From the NCBI GenBank assembly GCA_017601245.1, contig JAFNJB010000023.1:1-48573 (forward strand): 48,573 nt of DNA, in the 5' to 3' direction. Positions within the stretch are counted from its first letter, which is position 1. Each line of letters starts with the position of its first letter. This document shows positions 36,420 through 46,710 of the stretch, piece after piece. This stretch comes from Candidatus Brockarchaeota archaeon (GTDB lineage Archaea; Thermoproteota; EX4484-205; JAAOZP01). The position numbers and the translations under genes are program-made. Under the pieces are notes generated by a model. That model saw only the letters and a list, made by a program, of their open reading frames with translations, ran no database searches and was not told the origin of the DNA.

Positions 36420-37682
36420 TTGAGCGGTTTGACAGCAATTCAAAAAGTACTTGCGAGAAAAGCCGGTAAAAAAGTCGATGTGGGCGATATAATAGAGGCT
36501 AAAGTAGACTATCTCATGCTTCACGAAGTAACTGGGCCACTAGCAGTCGAAGAGTTTGAAAAAATATCTGAAAAAGTATGGGATCCCAGTAGGGTCGTCG
36601 TTATTTTCGATCACGACGTCCCCCCTAGTACGATTGAACTTTCCAACCAGATGAAGAAAATGAGGAATTTCGTTAAGAAATACGGTATAAGCAATTTTTA
36701 CGAAATAGGAAGGGGAGGTATTGCTCACCAAGTGCTCTTCGAAGAAGGCTTCGATATCCCAGGCTTCTTGATAATTGGTGTTGACAGTCATACTTGCACT
36801 GCTGGAGCAACTGGTGCCGTAGGAATAGGAGTAGGATCGACAGATGCTGCAGTAGTCTTAGCGACAGGGGAAATTTGGCTAAGAGTTCCTGAAACTGTGA
36901 TTGTAGAAGTGAGAGGAGGGTTTCAAAAAGGAGTATTTGCAAAAGATCTTGCCCTATACATCGTCGGAAAAATCGGGGCAAACGGAGCTACTTACAAGGT
37001 TGTTGAGTATGCAGGCGAGACGATAGAGAAATTATCCTTATCGGAACGTTTAACTCTAGCGAATCTCTCCATTGAAATGGGAGCTAAGACAGGTATTGTT
37101 CAAACCGACTCTAAAAGCTTCGAATATGCTAAGAGCTTTAACAGGGAAGGCCAGTATATGGATGTTAAAAGCGATCCCGATTCTGAATTCGAAAAAGTAG
37201 AGATAGATGCTTCTCAGCTAGAACCGGTGGTAAGCGTTCCCCATAGTGTTGATAACGTTAAGCCTGTGAAGGAGGTTGAGGGCCTGCAGATAGATCAGGC
37301 TTTCCTCGGCTCATGCACCAACGGTAGGCTGGATGATCTTCTCATAGCCTTTAAGATATTGAAGGGAAGGAAAATAGCTCCTTGGGTAAGGCTTGTAGTA
37401 AGCCCTGCTTCAGTGAAAGTGTATAGTGAAGCTTTGAGAATGGGGATAATCGAGGAGATTTTGAGGGCAGGAGGAATAGTTACATCCCCGACTTGCGGCG
37501 CATGTTTAGGGATGTCCAGAGGGGTCCTTGCAGAAGAAGAAGTTGCAGTCTCAAGTAGCAATAGGAATTTCATCGGTAGAATGGGTGCTAAAAGCAGTAA
37601 GGTTTACCTGGCTTCTCCAGCGACAGTTGTAGCATCTGCAATCGAGGGGAAAATAACAGATCCCAGGAGGTATCTTAAATGA
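36420..37682 (+). CDS. leuC: 3-isopropylmalate dehydratase large subunit
   Basis: 420 aa aconitase family; VIFDHDVPPSTIE, GVDSHTCTAGATGAVGIGVGSTD, LGSCTNGRLDDLL, SPTCGACLGMS. Confidence 0.93.
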   Translation: MSGLTAIQKVLARKAGKKVDVGDIIEAKVDYLMLHEVTGPLAVEEFEKISEKVWDPSRVVVIFDHDVPPSTIELSNQMKKMRNFVKKYGISNFYEIGRGGIAHQVLFEEGFDIPGFLIIGVDSHTCTAGATGAVGIGVGSTDAAVVLATGEIWLRVPETVIVEVRGGFQKGVFAKDLALYIVGKIGANGATYKVVEYAGETIEKLSLSERLTLANLSIEMGAKTGIVQTDSKSFEYAKSFNREGQYMDVKSDPDSEFEKVEIDASQLEPVVSVPHSVDNVKPVKEVEGLQIDQAFLGSCTNGRLDDLLIAFKILKGRKIAPWVRLVVSPASVKVYSEALRMGIIEEILRAGGIVTSPTCGACLGMSRGVLAEEEVAVSSSNRNFIGRMGAKSSKVYLASPATVVASAIEGKITDPRRYLK

Positions 37683-38185
37683 TCATCCGAGGCAGGGTGA
37701 TAAAGCTCGGCGACAACATAGATACCGACGTAATAATACCTGCGAGATATTTAGTAACGCACGACCCGTCAATACTTGCAAAACACGTTTTTGAAGATTA
37801 TTATCCCGAGTTCAGAGAAAAAGCCAAGGAGGGTGCTGTAATCGTTGCTGGAGAAAACTTTGGACTAGGAAGCTCAAGGGAACATGCTGTAATAGCATTA
37901 AAGCATTCTAACGTAAAGGCTATAGTGGCAAAATCGTTTGCAAGAATATTCTACAGGAACGCTATCAACCTTGGTGTACCCGCCCTAATACTGGAGGATA
38001 AAAATAGGATTGAAGAGCTCCAGGACGGGGTTGAAGTAGAAATAGACTTAGAAAAAGGTGTTTTGAAAGAGCTTAGTACGGGTAAGGAATTTTCGTTTTA
38101 TAAAATACCCGATTTCATAGTGGAAATATTGAAAGCAGGCGGGTTAATAAATTATTTCAAAGAAAAAAGGCGGAAATCAGTATAG
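37679..38185 (+). CDS. leuD: 3-isopropylmalate dehydratase small subunit
   Basis: 168 aa; LGDNIDTDVIIPARYL, GENFGLGSSREHAVIALKHSNVKAIVAKSFARIFYRNAINLGVPAL; overlaps leuC by 4 nt. Confidence 0.94.
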   Translation: MIIRGRVIKLGDNIDTDVIIPARYLVTHDPSILAKHVFEDYYPEFREKAKEGAVIVAGENFGLGSSREHAVIALKHSNVKAIVAKSFARIFYRNAINLGVPALILEDKNRIEELQDGVEVEIDLEKGVLKELSTGKEFSFYKIPDFIVEILKAGGLINYFKEKRRKSV

Positions 38186-38223
38186 TAAATCCTCCGATAA
38201 CTATTTATAAACCCGATGCGAAT

Positions 38224-39069
38224 ATGCTTTTACAATTGCAGCGTAGAGAAACAGTCACTAAGTATTCCTCTTGCTCAGTATGTGGTCGCCCTCTCAGCCC
38301 CGAGTATAAGTTTTGCCCATCCTGTGGGACGCCTCGCAGAGGCGTTTCGTATACTAGAAAGGTTTCTACTGGGAATCCCGCTATCGACGAGATATTGGAA
38401 GGGGGTTTTGAAGCCGGTAAGACATACTTACTTGCAGGAGAAGCCGGTACTGGTAAAACTATTTTCAGTCTACAATACTTGATATATGGTGCTAAAAACA
38501 ATGAGCCAGGTATATACGTAACGATTGATGAAAGGCCCGAGGTATTAATAAGGGACGTTAGAAACTTCGGTTGGGACCTTCAACCCCTGATAGAGACTAG
38601 GAAGCTTTCGATAATACCGGTTAGGAGGTATTTTACCTCTAAGATGTGGGGTAGGGAAATGGATACTATAGTAAACAGTATTGTCGAGGAATTGGATAGG
38701 AAAAAGAAGGAGATAGGAGCTAAGAGACTCGTAATAGATCCTATAGCACCCTTAGTGACAACGTATTCAAACGAGATAGCATGGGTTAGAGAGTATATTA
38801 GAAGCCTAATCTTCTCCATAGAGGAGCGTTTGGGTGTAACAACACTCATAACCTCTGAAATACCGACTGGTGAGAATGCGATGAGTAGATATGGTGTTGA
38901 AGAATTCTTAGCCTCCGGTGTCATAATACTTTCATTAACAAGAGTTGGAAATTCTATCATAAGAACGATGTTCATCAGAAAGATGCGATGGACTGCTGTT
39001 AACCCGACGATATACAGGTTTGAAATAGAACGTGGTAGGGGTATAGTCCTTAAAGAACCCTTAACTTAG
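38224..39069 (+). CDS. KaiC/RadA-like ATPase with N-terminal zinc ribbon
   Basis: 281 aa; CSVCGRPLSPEYKFCPSCGTPRRG then LEGGFEAGKTYLLAGEAGTGKTIFSLQYLIYGAKNNEPGIYVTIDERPEVL. Confidence 0.8.
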   Translation: MLLQLQRRETVTKYSSCSVCGRPLSPEYKFCPSCGTPRRGVSYTRKVSTGNPAIDEILEGGFEAGKTYLLAGEAGTGKTIFSLQYLIYGAKNNEPGIYVTIDERPEVLIRDVRNFGWDLQPLIETRKLSIIPVRRYFTSKMWGREMDTIVNSIVEELDRKKKEIGAKRLVIDPIAPLVTTYSNEIAWVREYIRSLIFSIEERLGVTTLITSEIPTGENAMSRYGVEEFLASGVIILSLTRVGNSIIRTMFIRKMRWTAVNPTIYRFEIERGRGIVLKEPLT

Positions 39070-39653
39070 GATAGTCGAGTACCGCATCTAAAGCAGAATT
39101 TGTAACGCGCATTGTTTATGGCGCCGCACTTGGGACAGGTTTTAGTATTTGAAGCAACGCTTTCCTCTTCCATCCTGCTTGCTTCAAAGCTCGGTTGAAC
39201 ACTGGTCTCCTCCACTTCTTCCGGAACCATATAACTCGCCTCTTCTTTGAACTGAGTTTGTAGTTCAGATACTCCGCCAACTCCGCTTTTAGGAGCCACT
39301 TGGACTTCCGCCTCACTAGTTTTTCCGGTCAGCTGTGGTTTCTCTAAGGGAATTGTTGGGCTTGAAACAGGCTGTTCCTTTAAGACGGGTTTTGCTTCTT
39401 CACGTACTTCAACTGGCTTCTTAGGAGCAGTTGTAACAACCGGGATGGTAACCTCCTTCTTTAGGATAACAATGTCCTCAGCAGCCTCGACTTCACTCCA
39501 TATAAACTCCATTTCACGCTTATCTCTACCCTCAACCACTATACCTACAAGGTTTTCGCCCAATACAAAACCTATGTCTTTTACAACTCCAACATACCTA
39601 CCCTTCTTATCGTAGACTTGAAGGCCTATTATCTTCTCTTTTCTAATTAGCAA
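39066..39653 (-). CDS. PRC-barrel protein with proline/lysine-rich linker and C-terminal zinc ribbon
   Basis: 195 aa; MLIRKEKIIGLQVYDKKGRYVGVVKDIGFVLGENLVGIVVE and CPKCGAINNARYKFCFRCGTRLS. Confidence 0.75.
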   Translation of the reverse strand: MLIRKEKIIGLQVYDKKGRYVGVVKDIGFVLGENLVGIVVEGRDKREMEFIWSEVEAAEDIVILKKEVTIPVVTTAPKKPVEVREEAKPVLKEQPVSSPTIPLEKPQLTGKTSEAEVQVAPKSGVGGVSELQTQFKEEASYMVPEEVEETSVQPSFEASRMEEESVASNTKTCPKCGAINNARYKFCFRCGTRLS

Positions 39654-39763
39654 TTCATAGTATGAATCTCATGCTCGCTTTTATTCTTTTATTTCGACAT
39701 TAGTATATCATGTTACCGACGATTGTTAACATTTTTACCGTTTTAAAACCTCAAATAAGTTGG

Positions 39764-41263
39764 TTAGGAGAAAGCAAAATCCTCTACAACGCTTTTAACA
39801 TGTTTTTCCAAAGTTTTTTTGGCGAGGTTATCTTCTTCAATCATCCTATCCAGTTTGGCATAATACTCTTCTAAGGTCTTCTTTCTTTCTTGCAGCATTC
39901 TCATATCGTTACTCTGCGAACCTGCACCCCTCGAAGACCTTAGAGAAACAAGCAGTTCGTCTCTTTTACTTAGAATACTAGTCAGAAGCCGGCTTATATC
40001 CTTGCCTAGTATTCGTAGAGAGGCTTCTCTAAGCTCTTCTTCCCCGAGGCTTCTGAAGCTCTTGCCCTTCTTAATGCTCTGTTTAACCATCTCACCTACT
40101 AGCCTATGAGCTAGCCTGAATGGGATTTTAGCTTCCTCTATGATCCTTTCCGCAATGTCAAGCGCTACTATGCTTTGCTCCATTGAAGATCTTATCCTAT
40201 CCCGGTTTTCATGAAGATTCTCGATAACTATCCTGATAATTCTAAGTGTCTCTCTCACTGTTTCAAAGGCCTCGATCAAGGGAGGCTTGGTCTCCTGCAA
40301 GTCCCTAACATAACCACTTGGGATCCCCTTATAGGCCATTGAAAGCTGGGTCAGGCTCGAGAAAACTCTACCAGACCTGGCTCTAGCGAGCTCGAGTATA
40401 CAAGGATTTTTCTTATTCGGCATAGCGCTCGAGGGGAAAGCCAGCTCATCGGGAAGGGTGAAGAAGCCGAATTCGGAAGTAAGCCAGATTATAAAGTCTT
40501 CCATCATTCTACTTAAGTTCAGCATCAATATATTTAGGTTTGAAACAACTTCAAGTATGAAGTCTCTAGAAGATACTGCGTCGAAGGAATTTTCTAAAAG
40601 GCCGTAGAATCCAAGTAATCTAGTCGTAAGTTCTCTATCTATTTTTAAAGAAGTCCCTACTATTGCAACGCTTCCAAGAGGATTTAGGTTAATTCTCTTC
40701 AAAGAATCCAAAATACGATCAAAATCTCTTAGAATAATATCGAAGTAGCCGAGGAAATAGTGGGATAACGGAGCAATCTGCGCCTGCTGGAGATGGGTGT
40801 AAAACGGAAAGAGAATGTCTATGGTGTCTTGTGCTTTTTTCAAAAGAGCTTTTTCCAAATCAAGTATCTCCTTCAGAATTCTGAAAACTTCCCTCCTTGT
40901 TTTTAGCCTCACTGCAGTTACAACTTGATCGTTTCTTGAACGAGCAGTATGGACTAAGCCTCCGATTTCCATTCCCACTTCTCTAATAATGAAAGATTCT
41001 ATTAGCTCATGTACATCTTCATATTTTTCAGCATCAACCTGGATTAGATGCTTGTTTTCCAAGAGTTTTTTAATAGCATAAACAATCTTCCTAAACTGTT
41101 CTTCCGTTATATATCCCTGTTTCATAAGCATAAAGTCGTGCGCAATAGTTGCCTCTATATCCTCGTCTAATATCCAAGAGTCTTCTTTCATACTTGAAGC
41201 GTATCTGGTTGCTTCTGGAAAAGCCGGCTCCAGCCGACTCCGGTATATACCTTCTTCAGCCAT
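39764..41263 (-). CDS. argH: argininosuccinate lyase
   Basis: 499 aa; GGLVHTARSRNDQVVTAVRLKTRR, FPSSAMPNKKNPCILELARARSGRV. Confidence 0.93.
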   Translation of the reverse strand: MAEEGIYRSRLEPAFPEATRYASSMKEDSWILDEDIEATIAHDFMLMKQGYITEEQFRKIVYAIKKLLENKHLIQVDAEKYEDVHELIESFIIREVGMEIGGLVHTARSRNDQVVTAVRLKTRREVFRILKEILDLEKALLKKAQDTIDILFPFYTHLQQAQIAPLSHYFLGYFDIILRDFDRILDSLKRINLNPLGSVAIVGTSLKIDRELTTRLLGFYGLLENSFDAVSSRDFILEVVSNLNILMLNLSRMMEDFIIWLTSEFGFFTLPDELAFPSSAMPNKKNPCILELARARSGRVFSSLTQLSMAYKGIPSGYVRDLQETKPPLIEAFETVRETLRIIRIVIENLHENRDRIRSSMEQSIVALDIAERIIEEAKIPFRLAHRLVGEMVKQSIKKGKSFRSLGEEELREASLRILGKDISRLLTSILSKRDELLVSLRSSRGAGSQSNDMRMLQERKKTLEEYYAKLDRMIEEDNLAKKTLEKHVKSVVEDFAFS

Positions 41264-41374
41264 TCTCCTAAATGAGCGTTTAAGGCAGGCTAATAAGGTT
41301 ATAGACAGATGAGAATTCCAAAAATTTAAAAAACCATGGGCTACTTATGTTCTCACTTGGAAAGGATTTAGGTA

Positions 41375-42493
41375 ATGATAATCGAGAAAAAGCCTGAAAT
41401 AGGAAAACTTGTAACGTTCATACCAAATAAGCACACACCCGTACATAACTGGTTCTACTATAAGGAGGGATTTTCAAGAGACTTCGTAGAATTGATAATT
41501 AAACATCTTAATCTTGGAAAAGATTCTTGGGTACTAGATCCATTCTGTGGAGTTGGTACTACGCAGCTAACTTGTAAAGAGATTGGAGTAAACGCCGTAG
41601 GTATAGACATAGCGGAGCTTCCAGTATTCGTATCTAGAGTCAAGACTGCAGATTACGATGTTAACGTGTTAAAGGAGATTTCACAAAAGATATTCTCCGA
41701 GAAATTCAAAAGGCAAGACTTGAGTGGACTCAGTAGCTTTATTAAGAAAGCATTTCCAAGACATGTTTTAGAAGACGTATTGTTCTTTCGAAGTATAGTG
41801 GAGAAGATAGAGGATAAAGTTGCAAATGGTTTCTTCAAATTGGGATTGATAAGCGCTGCAATTAAAGCATCCTATATAGTGAAGGATGGGGGAGTATTAA
41901 AGATAATCAAGGATAGGAATACTCCTCCGTTTAGGAAATTCTATAAGAATAGGATTAAGCGCATGATAAAAGACTTGGAGAATTTCAAAACCCTTAGTCC
42001 AAAAATAATCACGTTAAAAGCAGATTCTAGAAACCTAGATTTTCTAAGCGATAACATGTTCGACGCCGTAATTACTTCACCACCTTATTTGAATAAGATA
42101 GAGTATACTAAAGTCTACCGGGTGGAAAATGAGCTTTTCTTCGAGAATACAGAGCCAATGCTGAGGTCTTACATAGGTGATCGGGTAAAGGAGGAGAGTG
42201 ACTTCAGATATGAGGGATTACCTGCAATAGCCAAAGCGTATTTTGAAGACCTTAGGAAAGTATTGTTGGAGATTTATCGTGTTCTAAAAGAAGGGGGAGT
42301 AGGAGTATTCGTAATCGCCCAAGGAGTATTCCCAACGGGCGTGGTAGAATCTGAGAAGATTTTCTCTGAGATAGCTACTGAAATCGGTTTCCAAACTGAA
42401 AAAATGTGGCTGGTTAATAGGAGAGTGGCCACTAGAGACCGCGTTGTTAAAATAGGTTATGCAGAAGAGTATGTAATATTCATACGTAAGTGA
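41375..42493 (+). CDS. SAM-dependent DNA (N4/N6 amino) methyltransferase-like protein
   Basis: 372 aa; VLDPFCGVGTTQLTCKEIGVNAVGIDI (motif I) and ITSPPYLNKIEYTKVYRVENELFF (motif IV SPPY). Confidence 0.75.
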   Translation: MIIEKKPEIGKLVTFIPNKHTPVHNWFYYKEGFSRDFVELIIKHLNLGKDSWVLDPFCGVGTTQLTCKEIGVNAVGIDIAELPVFVSRVKTADYDVNVLKEISQKIFSEKFKRQDLSGLSSFIKKAFPRHVLEDVLFFRSIVEKIEDKVANGFFKLGLISAAIKASYIVKDGGVLKIIKDRNTPPFRKFYKNRIKRMIKDLENFKTLSPKIITLKADSRNLDFLSDNMFDAVITSPPYLNKIEYTKVYRVENELFFENTEPMLRSYIGDRVKEESDFRYEGLPAIAKAYFEDLRKVLLEIYRVLKEGGVGVFVIAQGVFPTGVVESEKIFSEIATEIGFQTEKMWLVNRRVATRDRVVKIGYAEEYVIFIRK

Positions 42494-43507
42494 TTAGAAA
42501 AGCCTGATGCATTTTCCTCTCATGGAATTTAGATCATATGCTTCATAACCTAACTTCCTAAGCTCTCGAGAGAACTCTTTAGAAAAACCATGAGTTGTAA
42601 AGATTCTCTGTGGGGAAGTCTCTTCGATTATTTCGAGCAAACCCTTGAAATCAGCGTGATCACTCAGCGGAAAAGCCTTATCGATGCCAAGAGCTTCCTC
42701 ATATCCTTCTAGGAGCGACCTACCTGAGAATACGGTTAAAACCGCATCGTATTTCTTCTTAAGGACTTGCATGAATGCATTCCTGCCAGAAATGTTCGGA
42801 TAGTAAAGTATCCAATTATAGCCTTTAGGCAGGGCTTGTGATTGAGAATACATGATACTCTTATTTTCTATAGTAAGTGAGAATAACCTGTATACATCAT
42901 TATACCTTATTATTGAAGGAGAAGCGTATTTTTCAACATCTGGTAAAAGACCATCTAGTATCATTTGAATATGTTGGGACTTACCCAACGGGTAACCCAT
43001 TAAGACTACAGGCCTATTTTTACTCAGATTTTCCCTAAGATAATCGACAGCTTCTTTAACAAGCTCGCTTCTAGGTGGGAAAACCAGGTTTGGGTTTCCG
43101 TAGTTAGATTCTATTATCAAAGTATGTACTTTTGGAAAACGTTGTCTAGGTATATTTCCTAAGGGAGAAGTGTTGATATCTCCGGTATAAAGTATTGTCT
43201 CATCACCTGCCTCGATAAGTATTGCCTTAGATCCAAGTATGTGGCCGGAATCGAACAGGGGGAAAGGCTCTTCAACCCGTTTCAATCCTATTCCTCTAAG
43301 GGTTGATAGGAGAAACGTTTCTTCGGAGCATATTGCCCCCGAATCTTGAGTGCTTTTATAAATATGGTCCAAGTGTGCATGCGAAATAAAAACGTAGTCT
43401 GCTGAAGAATCTGACCCTGGCTTTAATAGTGTTTCATGTTCATTCACATAGATTGTTGCAAAACGATCCAGATTGATTGAAAATACTTTCTTCGAAAAAT
43501 ACGACAA
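42494..43507 (-). CDS. metallo-beta-lactamase fold exonuclease / CPSF-like processing factor
   Basis: 337 aa; FISHAHLDHIYKS, FDSGHILGSKAILIEAGDETILYTGDINTSPLG, PLSDHADF. Confidence 0.8.
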   Translation of the reverse strand: MSYFSKKVFSINLDRFATIYVNEHETLLKPGSDSSADYVFISHAHLDHIYKSTQDSGAICSEETFLLSTLRGIGLKRVEEPFPLFDSGHILGSKAILIEAGDETILYTGDINTSPLGNIPRQRFPKVHTLIIESNYGNPNLVFPPRSELVKEAVDYLRENLSKNRPVVLMGYPLGKSQHIQMILDGLLPDVEKYASPSIIRYNDVYRLFSLTIENKSIMYSQSQALPKGYNWILYYPNISGRNAFMQVLKKKYDAVLTVFSGRSLLEGYEEALGIDKAFPLSDHADFKGLLEIIEETSPQRIFTTHGFSKEFSRELRKLGYEAYDLNSMRGKCIRLF

Positions 43508-43513
43508 CTCTCA

Positions 43514-45145
43514 TCAAGTGAAGAACTTGTTATCCCTGAGTTTGTTTAAAAATCTACTATCAGTTTTTTTCACCAGCGGAGTCCACTTCTCCCTCCTACT
43601 CTTAAGTTCGTTCTCATCAACCAGTAGATCTATCTTTCTGTTGGGGACATCTATCAGTATCTCATCACCATCTTCAACAAGAGCTATGGGTCCACCTAAA
43701 AATGCTTCTGGCGAAACGTGTCCTATGGCGATTCCCTTAGTTCCCCCGGAGAACCTGCCATCAGTGACTAGTGCAACTTTCTCAACGAGATTTCTCCCAA
43801 CTATGAGTGAAGTGGGCATTAGCATCTCGCGCATACCTGGGCCTCCCAACAATCCCTCGTATCTCACGATTACCACGGTATTTTCTGTAAATTCTTCTCT
43901 CTCAAGCGATTTTACAGCCTCTTCTTCAGAGTTAAATACTTTCGCTTTACCTTTGAATGTTCTAAGCTGAATAGGGGTTCCGGCGAGCTTTATTACAGCA
44001 CCTTCAGGAGCGAGCGAGCCCCATAGAATAGCTATTCCTCCTTCACTCCTGTATGGATTATTAGGAGGCCTTATGAAATTCCCTTTGGGCTCAGGAAATT
44101 CCTCAATAAGAGCCCCTAGAGTTTTTCCAGTCACAGTCATGGTGTTTAGATGAAGGTATTTCCGGAGCACCTTAAGAAGTGAGGGGACTCCGCCATCATT
44201 GTAAAAATCTATCATAAAACTCTCGCCAGAAGGTCTTATTAGAACAAGTGTTGGCACTTTCTTACTCACTTCGTCAAAAGTTTTCAAAGGAAGATCATAA
44301 CCAGCCTCCTTAGCTAATGCGCTTATATGAAGCACTGTGTTTGTTGACCCCCCCATAGCATTGTCAACGATTATTGCGTTTATCAGATTTTCTTTTTTAA
44401 CAATATCCTTAAACCTAAGCCCTTCTCTCCATAGACCGACTATTCTTCTCCCGGATTCGTATGCTAACTTTTTCTTATTATCGTCTAAAGCATGCGTTGC
44501 AGCCATGCCTGGAAGAGATAGTCCCATCGCCTCTACAAGACACGCCATAGTATTTGCTGTAAAAAGCCCAGCGCAACTTCCAGCCCCGGGACATGCAGCT
44601 CTCTCAAATTCCCCTAATTCTTCAAGTGTAATTTTTCCCTCGTAATACTCACCCAGCATTTCAAAGACCGATACGAGATCCACTCTTCTACCCTTAAAGA
44701 CACCAGGATACATAGGTCCACCAGTGACGAATATAGAGGGCAAATTTAACCTAGCAGCTGCGAGGAGATGACCAGGAACTATCTTGTCGCATGAAGAGAT
44801 GAAAACAGCAGCGTCGAGCATATGTGCTGAAAGCATGATTTCTATAGAGTCGGCGATTACTTCCCTGCTTGGGAGAGAATATTTCATCCCCTCATGGTTC
44901 ATCGCTAAACCATCGCAGACGGCGATTGTGTTGAAGATGAAGGGGACGCCGCCTTCGTCCCTAATTCCCTTTGAGACTTCTTCAGCAAGAGAGTTAAGGT
45001 GAATATGTCCTGGAACTATATTCGTGTAAGAGTTAACAACTGCCACGAATGGTTTCTCAAAATCCTTCTTTTCTAAACCTACTGCATGAAGTAGGCTTCT
45101 ATGCGGAGCCCTATCAACACCCTTCTTAATCACATCGCTTCTCAT
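43514..45145 (-). CDS. ilvD: dihydroxy-acid dehydratase
   Basis: 543 aa; HIHLNSLAEEVSKGIRDEGGVPFIFNTIAVCDGLAMNHEGMKYSLPSRE, CDKIVPG, CAGLFTANTMACLVEAMGLSLPG, TDGRFSGGTKGIAIGHVSPEA. Confidence 0.96.
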   Translation of the reverse strand: MRSDVIKKGVDRAPHRSLLHAVGLEKKDFEKPFVAVVNSYTNIVPGHIHLNSLAEEVSKGIRDEGGVPFIFNTIAVCDGLAMNHEGMKYSLPSREVIADSIEIMLSAHMLDAAVFISSCDKIVPGHLLAAARLNLPSIFVTGGPMYPGVFKGRRVDLVSVFEMLGEYYEGKITLEELGEFERAACPGAGSCAGLFTANTMACLVEAMGLSLPGMAATHALDDNKKKLAYESGRRIVGLWREGLRFKDIVKKENLINAIIVDNAMGGSTNTVLHISALAKEAGYDLPLKTFDEVSKKVPTLVLIRPSGESFMIDFYNDGGVPSLLKVLRKYLHLNTMTVTGKTLGALIEEFPEPKGNFIRPPNNPYRSEGGIAILWGSLAPEGAVIKLAGTPIQLRTFKGKAKVFNSEEEAVKSLEREEFTENTVVIVRYEGLLGGPGMREMLMPTSLIVGRNLVEKVALVTDGRFSGGTKGIAIGHVSPEAFLGGPIALVEDGDEILIDVPNRKIDLLVDENELKSRREKWTPLVKKTDSRFLNKLRDNKFFT

Positions 45146-45185
45146 TTCAAATTCTCACTAACTTTCTCAATGGTTATATCGATAT

Positions 45186-46169
45186 TCATTTCCCAATTAA
45201 TTTCCTTATTCTACTTCCAACGACTTCTATAAGATGGTTCTTCTCCCTTTCCATTAGAGTCCTTAGAACAACCTGGTTAGAATTATTTTCGAGAACCCAT
45301 TCCCTAGCAAAAACGCCGGATTGAATATCTTCGAGAAGCTTCTTCATCTTCTTCTTTACATCCTCGTCTATAAGGTAAGGGCCGCGCGTCAAGCCACCGT
45401 ATTTAGCAGTATCGCTAACGGCCTGCCACATACCTGATAACCCCTTGGCCCATATCAAGTCAACTATCAATTTAAGCTCGTTTAATACTTCAAAGTAAGC
45501 AACTTCAGGTTGATAGCCTGCCTCAACAAGTACTTCAAACCCGCTTTTTATGAGAGAAGACACTCCTCCGCATAGAACTGCTTGTTCACCAAAGAGGTCG
45601 GTCTCAACTTCTTCTTTAAATGAAGACTCTATCAGGCCAACTCTACTTAAACCAATTGCTTTTGCCAATTCTTTAACTATCTTTGAGGCATTACCCGTAT
45701 AATCCTGGTGTACTGCTATTAACCCAGGTACGCCTGTACCGCGTACGTAAGCGTCTCTCAAAGCAGGACCAGGCGCCTTAGGGGCTACAAGCACAACATC
45801 TAGCCAAGGCGCAGGTACTATCTGCCTATAATGTATGTTGAAAGCATGTGCAAATACGAGAGTAGAACCCTTAGAGATATTCTGCGCCACATGCTCTTCG
45901 TAAACCTTCGGCTGGACAGGGTCTGGTAGAAGCATCATTACAATATCTCCTCTCCTCACTGCTTCTCCTATCTCATAGACCTCAAAGCCATCTTCAACAG
46001 CCCTCTTCCACGAGAGACCGTCTTTTCTTAACCCGAGTATCGTCTTTATTCCGCTATCCCTAATGTTTTTAGCCTGCGCCTCTCCTTGAGAACCATATCC
46101 TATTACGGCAACAGTCTTGTCTCTTATTAATTCTATTGTTATATCTTCGTCTCTTATTATCCTAGCCAT
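45186..46169 (-). CDS. ilvC: ketol-acid reductoisomerase
   Basis: 327 aa; VAVIGYGSQGEAQAKNIRDSGI, VAPKAPGPALRDAYVRGTGVPGLIAVHQD, EVETDLFGEQAVLCGGV. Confidence 0.96.
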   Translation of the reverse strand: MARIIRDEDITIELIRDKTVAVIGYGSQGEAQAKNIRDSGIKTILGLRKDGLSWKRAVEDGFEVYEIGEAVRRGDIVMMLLPDPVQPKVYEEHVAQNISKGSTLVFAHAFNIHYRQIVPAPWLDVVLVAPKAPGPALRDAYVRGTGVPGLIAVHQDYTGNASKIVKELAKAIGLSRVGLIESSFKEEVETDLFGEQAVLCGGVSSLIKSGFEVLVEAGYQPEVAYFEVLNELKLIVDLIWAKGLSGMWQAVSDTAKYGGLTRGPYLIDEDVKKKMKKLLEDIQSGVFAREWVLENNSNQVVLRTLMEREKNHLIEVVGSRIRKLIGK

Positions 46170-46206
46170 CCTAAATCACGCTGTTATGGTGCCTTATCTA
46201 ATTCTT

Positions 46207-46704
46207 TTAAGCTTTTAACTTCCTGTAGTGGTTTAAAGTATGAATCATAACTCCGCTTCGCGAGAAGCTTTCTATACGGTCTGCGAATTCTTCTTTAAAC
46301 TCGTTCACCATTCTGGGGTCTGCCAGTAACTCTACTAATAACCTTGATTCGCTGAGTAGGGTTGTCCTAGCGCGATACCTTATCCTAATGTAGTCGCTAA
46401 CGCTAGTATCACAATCCCTCAAGACTGCTACGAATGCCTCTCTCACAACATCTGATTCAAGAGAGCCGACTTTAACCTCGAGTATACATGGATTCTTCTC
46501 TAGAACCTTTAGGATGTTTTCAAACTTGTCCTGAGGAAGGCTGAATGTAAGCGATATTTGAGAAGATTTTCCGTTTATTACTCCAACGGTAATAGTATCT
46601 ATGTTGATCCCTCTTCTAGCAAATATTGACGATATTCTTTCCATTACTCCTGGCATATTTAGAACTCTCAATACGATGAACCTCTTATTTTCATCTATGG
46701 CCAT
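46207..46704 (-). CDS. ilvN: acetolactate synthase small (regulatory) subunit
   Basis: 165 aa; ACT-domain LRVLNMPGVMERISSIFARRGINIDTITVG, between ilvB and ilvC. Confidence 0.92.
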   Translation of the reverse strand: MAIDENKRFIVLRVLNMPGVMERISSIFARRGINIDTITVGVINGKSSQISLTFSLPQDKFENILKVLEKNPCILEVKVGSLESDVVREAFVAVLRDCDTSVSDYIRIRYRARTTLLSESRLLVELLADPRMVNEFKEEFADRIESFSRSGVMIHTLNHYRKLKA

Positions 46705-46710
46705 GTCCTT

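Noticed and set aside
43473-43970. 165-aa Ser-rich plus-strand ORF, and 44337-44645
   Set aside because: Antisense to ilvD, which is clearly coding on the minus strand.
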